Assembly (NCBI GenBank): GCA_046349515.1
Contig: JAXMCE010000005.1
Span: forward strand, 1-64,000
Length of the DNA: 64,000 nucleotides
Origin: JBGPGW01 sp046349515
GTDB taxonomy: Bacteria > Pseudomonadota > Alphaproteobacteria > CADEGL01
Direction: 5' to 3'
Part shown: positions 8,078-17,686 of the stretch, in pieces
How positions within the stretch are numbered: position 1 is the first letter of the stretch
Layout of the letters: every line of letters starts with the position of its first letter
Position numbers and translations under genes: made by a program
Notes under the pieces: generated by a model
Database searches by the model: none
What the model was told of the DNA's origin: nothing
Seen by the model: the letters and a program-made list of their open reading frames with translations, nothing else

Positions 8078-8767
8078 ATGGAAGATTTGATCAAGACGCT
8101 CGTGAATGCCCCGACAAACAGCGTTCTGGTCTTGGCGGGGCTCGCGTTTCTGGCGGTCGCGATATTTGGACGGATTTCCGAGCGTCTGGACCCCGGGTCC
8201 AAAGGACGCCTTGCCTCTGGTGCGCTTGGTGTCGTCCTGCTGCTCGCCGGCCTTCTTCTTCCGAGTCGCGGCGATCACGCGGGTTCCGATAAGACCATGT
8301 CTGCTTCTTCCGCGCCGACATCCAGCAATGCTGCCAGCACGAACACTACGGCGGCAGCGGAACAAACAGGCTCCACGGGTAATGTTACCTCTGTCTCTCC
8401 TTCTGCCGGTGCCTATCCAATCGCTTTGACGGCAGGACAGGTGATAAAGCGTGAGGGCCGAACCTACACAATTCTCAAGATGCAGCTCGATGAAAATGAC
8501 GCCAAGGAGTTTGCCCTCGATATCACAGCCCGCATGATGAACGAGGAGCGGTACTCTTCTAACTTCTGGAACGATAACTTCAGATTGGTCGTCGATGGCG
8601 TGCTGCGTGCGCCAACGGGGTCGCTCAATGAGGTTGTCGACGCAAACGCGGCGAAGGAGGGCGTCGTTAAGTTCGCGTTTCCAAAAGACGCTAAGTCCGT
8701 CGAGCTGCAAATCGACCGCTTCGGGGCCGACGCTTCGGGAATTGCCATCGCTCTCCCTCGAAAGTAG
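8078..8767 (+). CDS. Hypothetical membrane-anchored protein with two TM segments
   Basis: A 229-residue product from ATG 8078, chosen because GGGGGACGG directly precedes it; the frame extends to a TTG at 8021. Two hydrophobic helices (about 13-32, 'SVLVLAGLAFLAVAIFG', and about 46-62, 'GALGVVLLLAGLLLP') are followed by a low-complexity Ser/Thr/Ala linker (about 70-105). The C-terminal domain of about 110 residues begins 'GQVIKREGRTYTILKM' and ends 'AIALPRK'. It looks like a small beta-sandwich and probably sits in the periplasm. No family is recognised. It lies just after the recombinase pair and may be the last island gene. Confidence 0.65.
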   Translation: MEDLIKTLVNAPTNSVLVLAGLAFLAVAIFGRISERLDPGSKGRLASGALGVVLLLAGLLLPSRGDHAGSDKTMSASSAPTSSNAASTNTTAAAEQTGSTGNVTSVSPSAGAYPIALTAGQVIKREGRTYTILKMQLDENDAKEFALDITARMMNEERYSSNFWNDNFRLVVDGVLRAPTGSLNEVVDANAAKEGVVKFAFPKDAKSVELQIDRFGADASGIAIALPRK

Positions 8768-8821
8768 GGAGCGACGCCTGGGACACGTCTGCCGTCGCTG
8801 AATGCTGCTTGGCGCGACGAT

Positions 8822-9595
8822 TTAATCAGCGATAAATGTGCCAGCCGTGGTGGCGCCATCGACAACGTAAAGCATACCGTTTGTGTAGCTCGCCTCTGGC
8901 GATGAGAGGTGCGCGATGGCATTGGCAATCTCTTCGGGCTTGGCAAATCGGCCCATGGGTGCCCGACGAATATAGGAGCTGCGATCGGCCACATTGGGAT
9001 CGTCCAGCAGCGCGTCGGCCATCGGCGTATCGACAAAGCTAGGGCAAATCGCGTTCGTTCGAACGCCTTGTCGAGCGTAGTCAAGGGCCATGCAGCGCAC
9101 GAGTCCGACGACCGCATGCTTGGAGGCGCAATAGGCGGCAAAACCAACCGATCCGCGGATGCCCGCATCGGAACTGATCGCGACAAAACTCCCTCCACCA
9201 CGAGCGATGAGATGCGGAACTGTATGACGGGCAAGCAAATAGGTCCCGGTCAGATTGACGGCGATGATCTGGTGCCAATCCGCCTCCGACATATTCGTAA
9301 TGGATCCTGTAAGGGCGATCCCAGCTGCTGCGACAACCGTGTCGAGACCGCCAAACGACGTTGCGATTCGGTCGACCGCGCTCTTTACGGCCGCTGTATC
9401 GGAAACATCGGCTCGAATGGCGAGCGCACGCCCACCAGAATCTGCAAGGGAACGGGCGACCGCTTCTGCAGCGGAGCCGTCGCGATCGATGAGGCCTATT
9501 GCGGCGCCGCGGCTGGCTAGGCGGCGGGCCGTTGCCTTGCCAATTCCCGACGCGGCACCGGTGACGATTGCGACCTCTCGCTGCTGGCCCGGCAT
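8822..9595 (-). CDS. SDR family NAD(P)-dependent oxidoreductase
   Basis: 257 residues, the normal size for a classical short-chain dehydrogenase/reductase. The cofactor motif is TGAASGIG (12-19). 'NLTGTYLLARHTVPHL' is the NAG/helix-4 region. The active site is Ser141/142, Tyr155 and Lys159 ('YCASK'). The C-terminal 'VDGATTAGT' resembles the usual 'vdGG' end of the family. It oxidises or reduces an alcohol/ketone pair in the cytoplasm; the substrate cannot be read from the sequence. It is monocistronic. A GC hairpin (9627-9643) lies in its upstream region. Confidence 0.88.
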   Translation of the reverse strand: MPGQQREVAIVTGAASGIGKATARRLASRGAAIGLIDRDGSAAEAVARSLADSGGRALAIRADVSDTAAVKSAVDRIATSFGGLDTVVAAAGIALTGSITNMSEADWHQIIAVNLTGTYLLARHTVPHLIARGGGSFVAISSDAGIRGSVGFAAYCASKHAVVGLVRCMALDYARQGVRTNAICPSFVDTPMADALLDDPNVADRSSYIRRAPMGRFAKPEEIANAIAHLSSPEASYTNGMLYVVDGATTAGTFIAD

Positions 9596-9759
9596 TTCTC
9601 ACTCCCTAAGCTCTGTTCACGGTTGAGGGGGCTTATAGCCCCCGACATCTGGTTTAGTCTTCGGCAACACGACGTGGCTCCGGCAGGCCATGTCACGCCG
9701 CGGCCTAGCCAAGCTTCGCGACCGCGCTCGATCGACCATCGCAGCCGGAGACCAGCGGT

Positions 9760-10167
9760 CTAGGCGCTGGCCGTTGCCCATAACCCTACCGCCAGCGCCG
9801 CCACCACGGCCGAAGCGGTCGCCGTCTCATAGGCCGCATGCCAAATGCCGATGATGAGCTCCGCTGTGGCGGGACCGCCGACGACCGATAGCGCCGCATT
9901 GAATGCAAGGCATAGGGCCATGAGCGCTAACCACAATCCAAGAAACGCGAGCGCCCATTTTCGGACGGCCGGCTTCCGTCGCTTCTCGAGCGCGAAAAAC
10001 AGCAACAGCATCAAGGCGATCGAGAACGGACGCGCGATCTGGCCGGCCTCCCGATCCCAATCCGGATGAACAAGCGGCGACACGTGAAGGATATCGGTCC
10101 ATTGCGTGACGAAGGCCACGATCGCTGGAAGCGGGACAGCCTTGAGGGCACGCGTCAGCCGATCCAT
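9760..10167 (-). CDS. Small hypothetical integral membrane protein
   Basis: 135 residues with about four hydrophobic segments ('LPAIVAFVTQWTDIL', 'IALMLLLFFAL', 'WALAFLGLWLALMALCLAFNAAL', 'ASAVVAALAVGLWAT'). No catalytic or binding motif is visible. Its start lies 2 bp after the stop of the secreted protein gene at 10170, so the two are translationally linked and probably work together at the envelope. Unknown family. Confidence 0.65.
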   Translation of the reverse strand: MDRLTRALKAVPLPAIVAFVTQWTDILHVSPLVHPDWDREAGQIARPFSIALMLLLFFALEKRRKPAVRKWALAFLGLWLALMALCLAFNAALSVVGGPATAELIIGIWHAAYETATASAVVAALAVGLWATASA

Positions 10168-10169
10168 CG

Positions 10170-11102
10170 TCAGGGCGATGCCGGAAGGAGGATGGGGACG
10201 TGGATCTCTGTCACAAGCGTCCCATCCTGGTCGAAGAATCCGAGCCTCGCCTCACCGGCGCGCAGCTCCTTGGGTAATTCCATCGGAATGGCGATGGTCG
10301 CCTCGTAACCACGAAGGCGGATCGCTCCATCCTCATGGCCCATTTTGATGATGGCCTGATGGAGGCTCGCGGGTTGCGAGCGGAACGTTATCCCCTCTAT
10401 TTCGCCCTGGAATTTCTCAGGGAAGACCGGTGCCGCCTTGTAGGCGAAGACGATCTCATACCCCTCTTCGGCCGGCCGCAGCCCGGTCTCGTAGGCAAAC
10501 CGGATCAGCGTTCCCTCGATGTCTTTCGCTTTGGACGGCATCGCCGCGCGACCCTGCATCGTGATCCAGGGCGACTTGACAGTCGAGCCTGCCACCAAGC
10601 TGCGCTTCCCACGCAGCTGCGAGCAATCGCCCTCGGCTTGAACGCTTTCCACGTCGTTGTTGTCGCCGAGAAATCGCTCGCGAATGGGGACCCGATGGTC
10701 GCCATAAATGAGGCAGCCGGCCACCGTCTTCGCCGGCATGACATCGGTCGACATTCGCGGCTGCGTGTACGCTTCACCCGGAGGCACGTAGGTATGCGGC
10801 CCAGGCGTCTTCCAATCGATCCAGAGCGATTTGCTCGGGTCATGATTTTCGACGCACGTGTTGTAGACGCGAACGCCCTTCGGATGCCGTTCCCACCAGG
10901 ACGTTGTAGCGAAATCGTGACCGTCATATCCCTTCGGATCGTGCGGGACCAATACATGCCTTGTACCGCACGATTTCACGACGACCGTTGGCGATGCGGC
11001 ATTCGCCGCCCCATTCGGAGTCTTCCCTTGTCCCGCGGCCAGAGCCGATCCCACGGCGGCCATGACTAAGATCGATGCCCAAGACAGACGATGTGCGATC
11101 AA
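10170..11102 (-). CDS. Secreted hypothetical protein
   Basis: I place the start at TTG 11102, which has GGAG six bases upstream; GTG 11114 is an alternative, and the frame is open to 11444 without coding character. The product is about 310 residues with a signal peptide ending near 'VGSALAAG'. The mature part has several cysteines ('KSCGTRHVL', 'VYNTCVENHD', 'VAGCLIYGD', 'EGDCSQL') that could form disulfides. The second half is beta-rich with 'MPSKAKDIEGTLIRFAYE' and 'IAIPMELPKELRAGEARLGF'. No family is recognised. It forms an operon with the membrane protein gene 2 bp downstream. An envelope or periplasmic role is inferred from the signal peptide only. Confidence 0.65.
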   Translation of the reverse strand: MIAHRLSWASILVMAAVGSALAAGQGKTPNGAANAASPTVVVKSCGTRHVLVPHDPKGYDGHDFATTSWWERHPKGVRVYNTCVENHDPSKSLWIDWKTPGPHTYVPPGEAYTQPRMSTDVMPAKTVAGCLIYGDHRVPIRERFLGDNNDVESVQAEGDCSQLRGKRSLVAGSTVKSPWITMQGRAAMPSKAKDIEGTLIRFAYETGLRPAEEGYEIVFAYKAAPVFPEKFQGEIEGITFRSQPASLHQAIIKMGHEDGAIRLRGYEATIAIPMELPKELRAGEARLGFFDQDGTLVTEIHVPILLPASP

Positions 11103-11210
11103 GCCAGACTCCACGCCTTGTGTTCCGCGGAGTCTACCCTTGCCGGCGGGCACGAAACAGGGCCTCGGCCGTTTCTCTGGTAGTTCGTAGGCTTCCGAAG
11201 CCTCGGCGTG

Positions 11211-11288
11211 CCGGCCATCGTCGTCTCCCACCTCGCAAATTGGCGACTGTCTTCTGTTTGGGGGTGGCCGTCTATGGCGGCTGCGCGC
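11211..11288. repeat. Repeat block A1, copy of 19185-19262
   Basis: These 78 bp align without gaps to 19185-19262, with about 13 differences counted by hand. In the 19 kb copy the block begins at the first codons of the amidohydrolase gene and runs into its upstream region. Here there is no intact gene: the matching minus-strand ATG (11216) opens a frame whose product resembles the amidohydrolase only for its first few residues (MAGT). Confidence 0.7.
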
Positions 11289-11586
11289 ACGGTAATCCAA
11301 CAACACGGACCCGGTTACTGCTCGCTGACGACACTGCGCCACCGGGGGTCGACTGCAGAGGATCGAGGATAGCCATTCGTTCAATAACGACGTTGCGAGG
11401 CGCCGGCGTTCATGAGTCCTCCCCAAACATTCGACCATCAGCATCCCGAGGTCCGGATTGGGTCAAATGCTGACGTGTCTGCGCACAAATCCTATTTCTG
11501 CTAGAAGTTCAAGACGAGACATTGAGACCGCTGCTCTTCATTTGCGGCTTCGCGATCTAGACGTTGATTTTCCAAGAAAACTCTCG

Positions 11587-11677
11587 GTGGTTCGCGTCCC
11601 CGATTTGAACCTGCGGAACGCCTTAACAAAACGTCACCAGCCTCACCCGGTATTGGCTGAATCGCTCCGCCGCTACC
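11587..11677. repeat. Repeat block A2, copy of 19401-19492
   Basis: About 91 bp clearly related to 19401-19492. The best-conserved part is the last 40 bp, including GGTATTGGCTGAATCGCTCC versus GGAATTGGCTGAATCGCCCC. Blocks A1 and A2 keep the same order and orientation as B1 and B2, but lie 298 bp apart here and 138 bp apart there. Confidence 0.65.
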
Positions 11678-11832
11678 ACCATCATCGCACTATCTGTTCT
11701 GCTCCCCGATTCTCAATCGACGGGGGTGAGAGGCCGTACGCCATTTGAGCCTCTCGAGGTCGGTCGGGGCAATGTTCGGATCACACGGCGATCCGATGAG
11801 CGCGAAGCCCCGCGGATCGTGTAGCGCCTCAC

Positions 11833-11991
11833 CCGTCGCGTCGCTTCGGCCAACAGCTTCTTGAAACGCCGGTTCTCCTCCGCGAGCGTCTTCGGCCGCC
11901 GCGCATCCGAGATCGTCAGCCCGCCGTTTCTCGCTGTCCAGTTGCAGAGAGTCGCCTCGGCCACGAGTGCGAGGATGCCAGCCTCCCTCAA
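11833..11991 (-). pseudogene. Remnant of an IS3-family transposase OrfA
   Basis: A stretch of about 53 codons reads 'ATLCNWTARNGGLTISDARR' followed by 'LAEENRRFKKLLAEA'. This matches the end of the OrfA helix-turn-helix and the start of the leucine-zipper-like region of IS3 group transposases (usual pattern Y-x-W-x-x-K-x-G-G-L, then L-x-x-E-N-x-x-L-K-x-L-x-A-E). The N-terminus and the rest of OrfA/OrfB are missing and the frame decays on both sides, so the element is dead. No flanking inverted repeats were seen. It lies next to repeat block A2, suggesting this intergenic region collected insertions. Confidence 0.7.
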
Positions 11992-12301
11992 CGCTATTCT
12001 GTTGCCTTGCGCCGGGCGAGCATCTCGGGCGTTTACAACTGAATAACCATGTTGGGACGAGTCCTGGGATTACTGGCCCTGCAGGGGGTGAGGCGCTCTG
12101 GCCTGCGTCGACGCACCATGTTTCGGCGATCGGGCTCATATTTTATTGGGTCTTAATCGAGCGGTTTAAGCTCTCTTAATCGGCCATGAGGCCTAATGTC
12201 CTTGGGGAAATTCGTTCACGCCGCGACAGAAATTGCGCGCGCGGCTGGAGCACGCACGTGTTGGCGTCGTGCGGCAGACTCACCGACGACGGAATTGCTA
12301 C

Positions 12302-15300
12302 ATGGCGTCACAGCCCGAGCCACAGACCGAAGGAAATTTTCCCGCCGGAAGGCCTTTGAGCCCACGACGCCGGCTGGTGCGAATCGGATGCGTCGCTGCC
12401 GCGACGGCCATGGTGACGATGCTGGGGCAATACCTCGGTGCGCTCATGAGCGGCCCGGCACCGATTTGGCCACTGAGCGGCGTTGCCGTCACCTGCCTGC
12501 TTCTCTATCGACGGGATGCGATGGTCGCCGTTTTCGCCGGCGCCTGCCTGGGCCTGGCGGCGACAGACGAGTTCACGGCATCCTCGATTCTTCTTGCGGC
12601 CGCCGACACTCTCGAGGCCGTTCTCGCCGCTGCGCTCTATCGCCACGTCGCGCAGGCTCGCGGTCTCAAATCGAGCGTCGCACAGAACGTGGCCTGGCTG
12701 CCCGCGAGTATCGCGGCCTCGGCCGTCGCGGCCCTGGCCGTCTTGTTGCAGTCCACCGACCCGGTGGCGCTCGATGCGCTGGAGGTCGCGAAAGGCCAGT
12801 GGATCAGCCATGCGCTCGGCATGATCGCGATCGCGCCATCAGCGTTCGCCGCGATCGAAGAATGGTCGGAGACGGCGGCCCTGACGCGATCGCTCAAGGC
12901 GCTCGGTCTCATTGGACTGTCGGCGATGGGGTATGGCCTCCTATTCTTGGACTCGTCCCGTTCCGCGTTGCTCTTTCTGCTGCCGCTTCTTCTGCTGGCG
13001 CTGATCTGGTCCGGTGGGCGGGGAGTCAAGCTGGCGGTGCTGGCGCTTCAGGGGCTTCTCGCCGTAAGCGTGGCAACGGGGAGCGGGCCGTTCCAGCTGG
13101 GATCGTTCGTTCAGAACGTCTTCGATTTTGACTTGGCCTCGGCCGGCCTCAGTGTCGCGGGCCTCTTGCTGTCATCCGCGGGCGCATTCGCGCGGTTCGC
13201 GGTACCCGTCACGGTCCTTCTGTTCGGCTGGAGCTTCAGCGTTTGGCTCTATCTGTCGCTGAGTGGGGCGCAGGAGAGCGGCGGGTTGGCCGAGTTCGAC
13301 CACGCGGTCGAATCGGCCGAGAAAGACGTCAAGCAGCGCATGGCCACCTATGTCGATGCGCTGCGCGGCGGTGCGGGCTTCCTCGCGGCGAACGGCCAGC
13401 GGATCAACCGCCAGGCCTGGGTCGACTATGCGCAGGTTCTGGCGATCGATACGCGCTACCCGGGAATCTTCGGCATCGGAACGATTTATCCCGTGCGACG
13501 GTCCGATCTCGAAGGTTTCATGCACTGGGCGCGCGCCAACATCAGTCCGGACTTTCAGCTGAAGAGCGTGCCCAACGTACCGGACGAGGCGCGGTCGGCG
13601 GATCAGCATTTCGTCATCGCCACGGTCGAGCCGGCCACGGTCAACCGATTGGCCGTCGGCCTCGACGTCGCATCCGAGCCCAACCGGCGCGTCGCGGCCG
13701 AGACGGCCCGCGATACGGGGCTGCCGACCGTGACACGGCCGATCGTCCTCGTTCAGGACGCGAAGAAACGAACGGGGTTTCTTCTCTATGTCCCAGTCTA
13801 CATGCCCGGTATGTCCATCGCGAATCTCACGGAGCGCCGGGCCGCATTCCTGGGTTGGGTTTATGCGCCGTTCGTCTCGGAGGATTTCTTTGCCTCAGCC
13901 CTCAGCCGGCACGCAGGGCGTATCAATGTTCGCGTCTTCGTGAACAGTAACGCCAATATCGGGAATATCGCCTACGATACCGACAAGCCGGACGGCCGCG
14001 AATCGGAGCCGCGCTTTAGCAAGACGACCGCCTTCGAGCTGGGCGGGCAGTCGTTCATCTTCGAATGGTCGACCGGCGAGGCCCGTGTGGTGGATTTCCA
14101 CTCCCTGGCCCTGTGGGCTCTCATTGGCGGCGCGATCATTTCCATTCTCCTGGCGGCGCTCGTCCACAGCCTCCAGAGCTCGAAGCGGCGCGCCCTGGGT
14201 CTCGTCGCGGTCCGGACGGCGCAGCTCGAGTCCCACCGTTCGCTCCTCGCGGAGGAGGTCGAGAAGCAGAAGGCGTTGGGCGGGCAGCTGGCGACGGCGC
14301 GTGACGCAGCGGAGGCCGCGAATAAGGCCAAGAGCGAGTTCCTCGCCGCGATGAGCCACGAGATTAGAACACCCATGAACGGCGTCCTCGGCATGATCGG
14401 ACTGCTGCTCGATACGCGCCTGACCGATGAGCAGCGCAAGCTCGTGATGACGGCCCGCGAATCGGGCGACAGCCTACTGACCGTGATCAACGACGTCCTC
14501 GACTACTCGAAGTTCGAAGCCGGACGAATCGACATCGAACGCGTTGTCTTCCGCCCCGCTCAGGTCGTCGAACATGTCGCGTCCCTGCTGAGCCCGCGCG
14601 CGAGCGCAAAGGGAATAATGCTCACCTCCAGCCTGTCTATCGACATGCCGGCCTGGGTCGAGGCGGATCTCAACCGCCTGCGCCAGATCCTGTTCAATCT
14701 CGTGGGGAATGCCATCAAGTTCACGGAGCACGGGAGCGTTGAGGTTCTCGGCTCGCACCGGGCGCTTGACGGCACGGACATCGAGTTGCGATTCGAGGTC
14801 CGCGACTCAGGTGTGGGAATCCCGGACGAAGCCCAGGAGAAACTCTTCAATCGGTTCACGCAGGCCGACAGTTCGATCTCCCGGAAATACGGCGGTACAG
14901 GCCTTGGCTTGGCGATTTGCAAGCAGCTGGCAGAGCTGATGGGCGGACAGATCGGGCTTGAAAGCGCGCTGGGTCGCGGGAGCATATTCTGGTTCACGAT
15001 ACGCTGTGCGGTCGCCTCGCCGCCGCGAGAGCATCATGCTGATTGTCCACCGCGCGGTGCCGAGTCGACGGCGCGGACGCTGCGAATCCTTGTGGCGGAG
15101 GATAATCCGGTCAATCAGTTTCTGGCCAAGGCCATTCTCGAGAAGCACGGCCACGTGGTCGATGTTGTGGCCAACGGCCTGGAGGCGATCGAGGCGCTGA
15201 GGACGGCGCCCTACGACCTCGTGCTGATGGACATCCAGATGCCGGAGATGGATGGGATGAGCGCGACGAGGATCATCCGGAAATCGCCGGGGCCTGTTGC

Positions 15301-15835
15301 GGGTATTCCCATCATCGCTCTGACGGCGAATGCGATAGACGGCCAGCGCGACGAGTACATGGCGGCGGGCATGGACGATTACCTGTCGAAGCCGTTCGAG
15401 GCGCACCAGCTTTACGCCGTGATCGCGCGATGGACCGATGCCAAAGCGCCGCGGGTTTCAGCCGATGCACAGGAGCCAGCGGTGCAGCGAATGGAAGGTC
15501 CGACGCTTTCACTCGACGCGTTGCGTGGCAATGTAGGGCCTAGCGGGCTGAAGCACGTGATCGGCATCTATCTGAAGAACGCGCCCGGAGACATCGAAGC
15601 GCTGGGTCAGGCCATGCGCGATGGAGATGTGGCATTGGCGCGGCGCAAGGCGCACAGTCTCAAATCCGGCAGTGCCAATCTCGGCGCATCGGACCTCGCC
15701 GGGCTCATGAAGCAGGTCGAGCAGGGCGCGGAATTGAGCCGTCTCGATGAGGCCGCCACCTTGTGGCCGACGATCGAGCACGAGTTCAAACGTGTGCAGG
15801 CCGCCCTCGAGGCGGAGTTGCGCGAAGGCGCCTGA
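12302..15835 (+). CDS. Hybrid sensor histidine kinase with MASE1, CHASE, REC and Hpt domains
   Basis: 1177 residues from ATG 12302. Domain order: multi-helix MASE1-like membrane sensor (about 30-250); further TM; CHASE periplasmic sensor (about 330-590, 'WVDYAQVLAIDTRYPGIFGI'); TM (about 600-622); coiled coil; HisKA with 'MSHEIRTPMNG' (His686); HATPase_c with N-box Asn803 and G-boxes 'SGVGI', 'GGTGLGL'; receiver with 'AEDNPVNQ' and 'LVLMDIQMPEMDG' (Asp977), plus 'ALTANA' and 'LSKPF'; C-terminal Hpt with 'RKAHSLKSGS' (His1118). It can therefore run a full His-Asp-His phosphorelay. It probably senses a small extracellular ligand through CHASE and passes phosphate to a response regulator that is not in this window. 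It stands alone. Confidence 0.93.
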   Translation: MASQPEPQTEGNFPAGRPLSPRRRLVRIGCVAAATAMVTMLGQYLGALMSGPAPIWPLSGVAVTCLLLYRRDAMVAVFAGACLGLAATDEFTASSILLAAADTLEAVLAAALYRHVAQARGLKSSVAQNVAWLPASIAASAVAALAVLLQSTDPVALDALEVAKGQWISHALGMIAIAPSAFAAIEEWSETAALTRSLKALGLIGLSAMGYGLLFLDSSRSALLFLLPLLLLALIWSGGRGVKLAVLALQGLLAVSVATGSGPFQLGSFVQNVFDFDLASAGLSVAGLLLSSAGAFARFAVPVTVLLFGWSFSVWLYLSLSGAQESGGLAEFDHAVESAEKDVKQRMATYVDALRGGAGFLAANGQRINRQAWVDYAQVLAIDTRYPGIFGIGTIYPVRRSDLEGFMHWARANISPDFQLKSVPNVPDEARSADQHFVIATVEPATVNRLAVGLDVASEPNRRVAAETARDTGLPTVTRPIVLVQDAKKRTGFLLYVPVYMPGMSIANLTERRAAFLGWVYAPFVSEDFFASALSRHAGRINVRVFVNSNANIGNIAYDTDKPDGRESEPRFSKTTAFELGGQSFIFEWSTGEARVVDFHSLALWALIGGAIISILLAALVHSLQSSKRRALGLVAVRTAQLESHRSLLAEEVEKQKALGGQLATARDAAEAANKAKSEFLAAMSHEIRTPMNGVLGMIGLLLDTRLTDEQRKLVMTARESGDSLLTVINDVLDYSKFEAGRIDIERVVFRPAQVVEHVASLLSPRASAKGIMLTSSLSIDMPAWVEADLNRLRQILFNLVGNAIKFTEHGSVEVLGSHRALDGTDIELRFEVRDSGVGIPDEAQEKLFNRFTQADSSISRKYGGTGLGLAICKQLAELMGGQIGLESALGRGSIFWFTIRCAVASPPREHHADCPPRGAESTARTLRILVAEDNPVNQFLAKAILEKHGHVVDVVANGLEAIEALRTAPYDLVLMDIQMPEMDGMSATRIIRKSPGPVAGIPIIALTANAIDGQRDEYMAAGMDDYLSKPFEAHQLYAVIARWTDAKAPRVSADAQEPAVQRMEGPTLSLDALRGNVGPSGLKHVIGIYLKNAPGDIEALGQAMRDGDVALARRKAHSLKSGSANLGASDLAGLMKQVEQGAELSRLDEAATLWPTIEHEFKRVQAALEAELREGA

Positions 15836-16402
15836 AGGCACAGTAGGACCGTCCGCGAGGAAGGCGATCCGCTGGCCATTATGCGCGGCTTTGACCGAGA
15901 GCGACGACACCTGGATCAGGTTTCCGCGGATTCGTGACGGTCTGGGGCCGCATGGCGCGCCGATGCAGGACGCATGATCCCGAGCTGACTCGCGGAGTGA
16001 GTTGCACGAACCAGCGCCAAAGGCCACGCTCGTGCAGTCGCCCGCGTCCCATGGGCATGCTTCCTGACCACTCCATGGAGGTTCGTCACGAGAATTGCGG
16101 CGGAATCGACCTCGCAATTACGGTCGATGACGGAACGCTCGATAGTTGTGAACTGGCGTCAAGGATCGCTCCGCGCGCGGGCTTGTGGGGACCGCCGGTT
16201 CAAGATGCAGACTCGTGATCTCAATCGGCCACCATCGGAGCCGATCATGACCCACTGAAATCCCAAATGCGCGTTCTCTACCGACTCATTGCGATGAGCA
16301 GGCGCGAGGGTCATTCTTGGACACTGTTTCACACCAAGTGGTTTAGGTTCTGACCTTGTGCTAACGCCTCACCCGGCCTCTTCGTAGCCAACGGAGAATA
16401 AG
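15836..16402. other. Intergenic stretch without a recognised gene
   Basis: About 567 bp between the hybrid kinase and the MFS gene. Short open frames exist on both strands, but none has a good ribosome binding site or recognisable content. No clear terminator hairpin was found after the kinase gene. Confidence 0.5.
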
Positions 16403-17620
16403 TTGCAGTCACTGCTCGCTCCCTTGCGGAACGACATTTACCGCCGAATTTGGATCGCGTCATTGCTGTCTTATTTCGGCGTTTGGATACAGTCCGTCGG
16501 ATCGGCGTGGCTCATGACATCCATCGCGCCGACTGTCGATTTTGTCGCCTGGCTCCAGGCGGCGGCGTCTCTTCCGCCCATCATTTTTACCGTTTTTGGC
16601 GGCGTCCTCGTTGACCGGTTTGATCATCGCCTCATCTACCTCATCGCCCAGATCATCGTGCTCACGATTGCGATGATGCTCTCGGTATTTGATTCTATGG
16701 GCGTGATCTCGCCGTGGCTCCTGCTCGGGTTAACCTTCGCGCTCGAGAGTGGTTCGTCGTTGCGGTATCCCGCCTATCAAACAACAATGAGCGACGTCTT
16801 GCCACGCGATCAAATCGCGAGCGCGTTGGTGTTGGGAAGTATCGGCTGGAACATCGCGCGCGCTGCCGGGCCGGCCATTGGCGGTCTTATCATTTCCCTT
16901 TTTGGCGTTTCGGCGGCGTTCGCGGTAAATGCTCTTTGCAACATCTACGTTGTTTTTGTGCTCGTGCAATGGCGTCGGCGCAGCGCCGTTTCCAAGAAAC
17001 GCGGGCAAAGCAGTGTCATCACGGAGATTTGGCACGGCATCTTGCACATTCGAGGTGCGTCGACCATTCGCTCGGCGATGTTGCGCTGCTTCATTTTCAC
17101 ATTGTTTGCGAGCTCGCTATGGGCCCTTCTTCCGCTTGTCGCAAAGCATTCAATGAACGGAAGCGTTTCAGTCTACGGATGGCTTCTTGGCGCGCTCGGC
17201 GCCGGCGCGCTTGGGGCAGCATCTGTCATCAATCGATTGCGTCAGCGTTTTGGAATAAGAAGGTTGCTGGCCTTGGCTGTCTTTTGCTTTGCCGCGGCGA
17301 CATTTTCGCTCGGCACGATTCATTCGATGATTTTTCTGCTGCCGATCCTGGCGATCGGCGGCCTGGGTTGGATGGTCAGCATGTCGACGTTCAACCTGCT
17401 CGTTCAATTGACGGCCGTCGACGGCTTCAGGGGACGAGTCGTTTCAATCTACTACGTGGCGCTTTTTGCCGGACTTGCGATTGGAAGCTGGCTTTGGGGT
17501 TATTTGGCCGAACGGATCGGCATCAACATCTGCTTGGTGGCGGCTGGTGCGGCATTATTTTTTAGTCTGGCACTCTATCGTTCGTCCTCGGGCTCATTTT
17601 CGACGGAATTGGGGTCGTAG
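16403..17620 (+). CDS. MFS transporter (EntS/DUF894-like exporter)
   Basis: 405 residues starting at TTG 16403, with ACGGAG seven bases upstream. The protein is almost wholly hydrophobic, with about 12 predicted TM helices. The motif 'GGVLVDRFDHRLI' after helix 2 is the MFS loop 2-3 signature, and 'SSLRYPAYQTTMSDVLPRDQIASA' is typical of the MFS_3 (EntS-type) subgroup, which includes siderophore and drug exporters. 'GFRGRVVSIYYVALFAG' fits the same subgroup. It likely exports a small molecule by proton antiport across the inner membrane; the substrate is unknown. Codon and base use looks less GC-rich than in the neighbours, so acquisition by transfer is possible. Confidence 0.85.
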   Translation: MQSLLAPLRNDIYRRIWIASLLSYFGVWIQSVGSAWLMTSIAPTVDFVAWLQAAASLPPIIFTVFGGVLVDRFDHRLIYLIAQIIVLTIAMMLSVFDSMGVISPWLLLGLTFALESGSSLRYPAYQTTMSDVLPRDQIASALVLGSIGWNIARAAGPAIGGLIISLFGVSAAFAVNALCNIYVVFVLVQWRRRSAVSKKRGQSSVITEIWHGILHIRGASTIRSAMLRCFIFTLFASSLWALLPLVAKHSMNGSVSVYGWLLGALGAGALGAASVINRLRQRFGIRRLLALAVFCFAAATFSLGTIHSMIFLLPILAIGGLGWMVSMSTFNLLVQLTAVDGFRGRVVSIYYVALFAGLAIGSWLWGYLAERIGINICLVAAGAALFFSLALYRSSSGSFSTELGS

Positions 17621-17686
17621 TCATCGCAGTCCAGCATGCCGCAAGAAGGCGGCCGGTGGCTGGATGCCGGCGAGCGGATCGCGTCG

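Noticed and set aside
11690..12139. Long minus-strand frame over the IS3 remnant as an intact gene
   Set aside because: Only the other frame (11833-11991) matches a transposase; this frame shows no family pattern and is a shadow.
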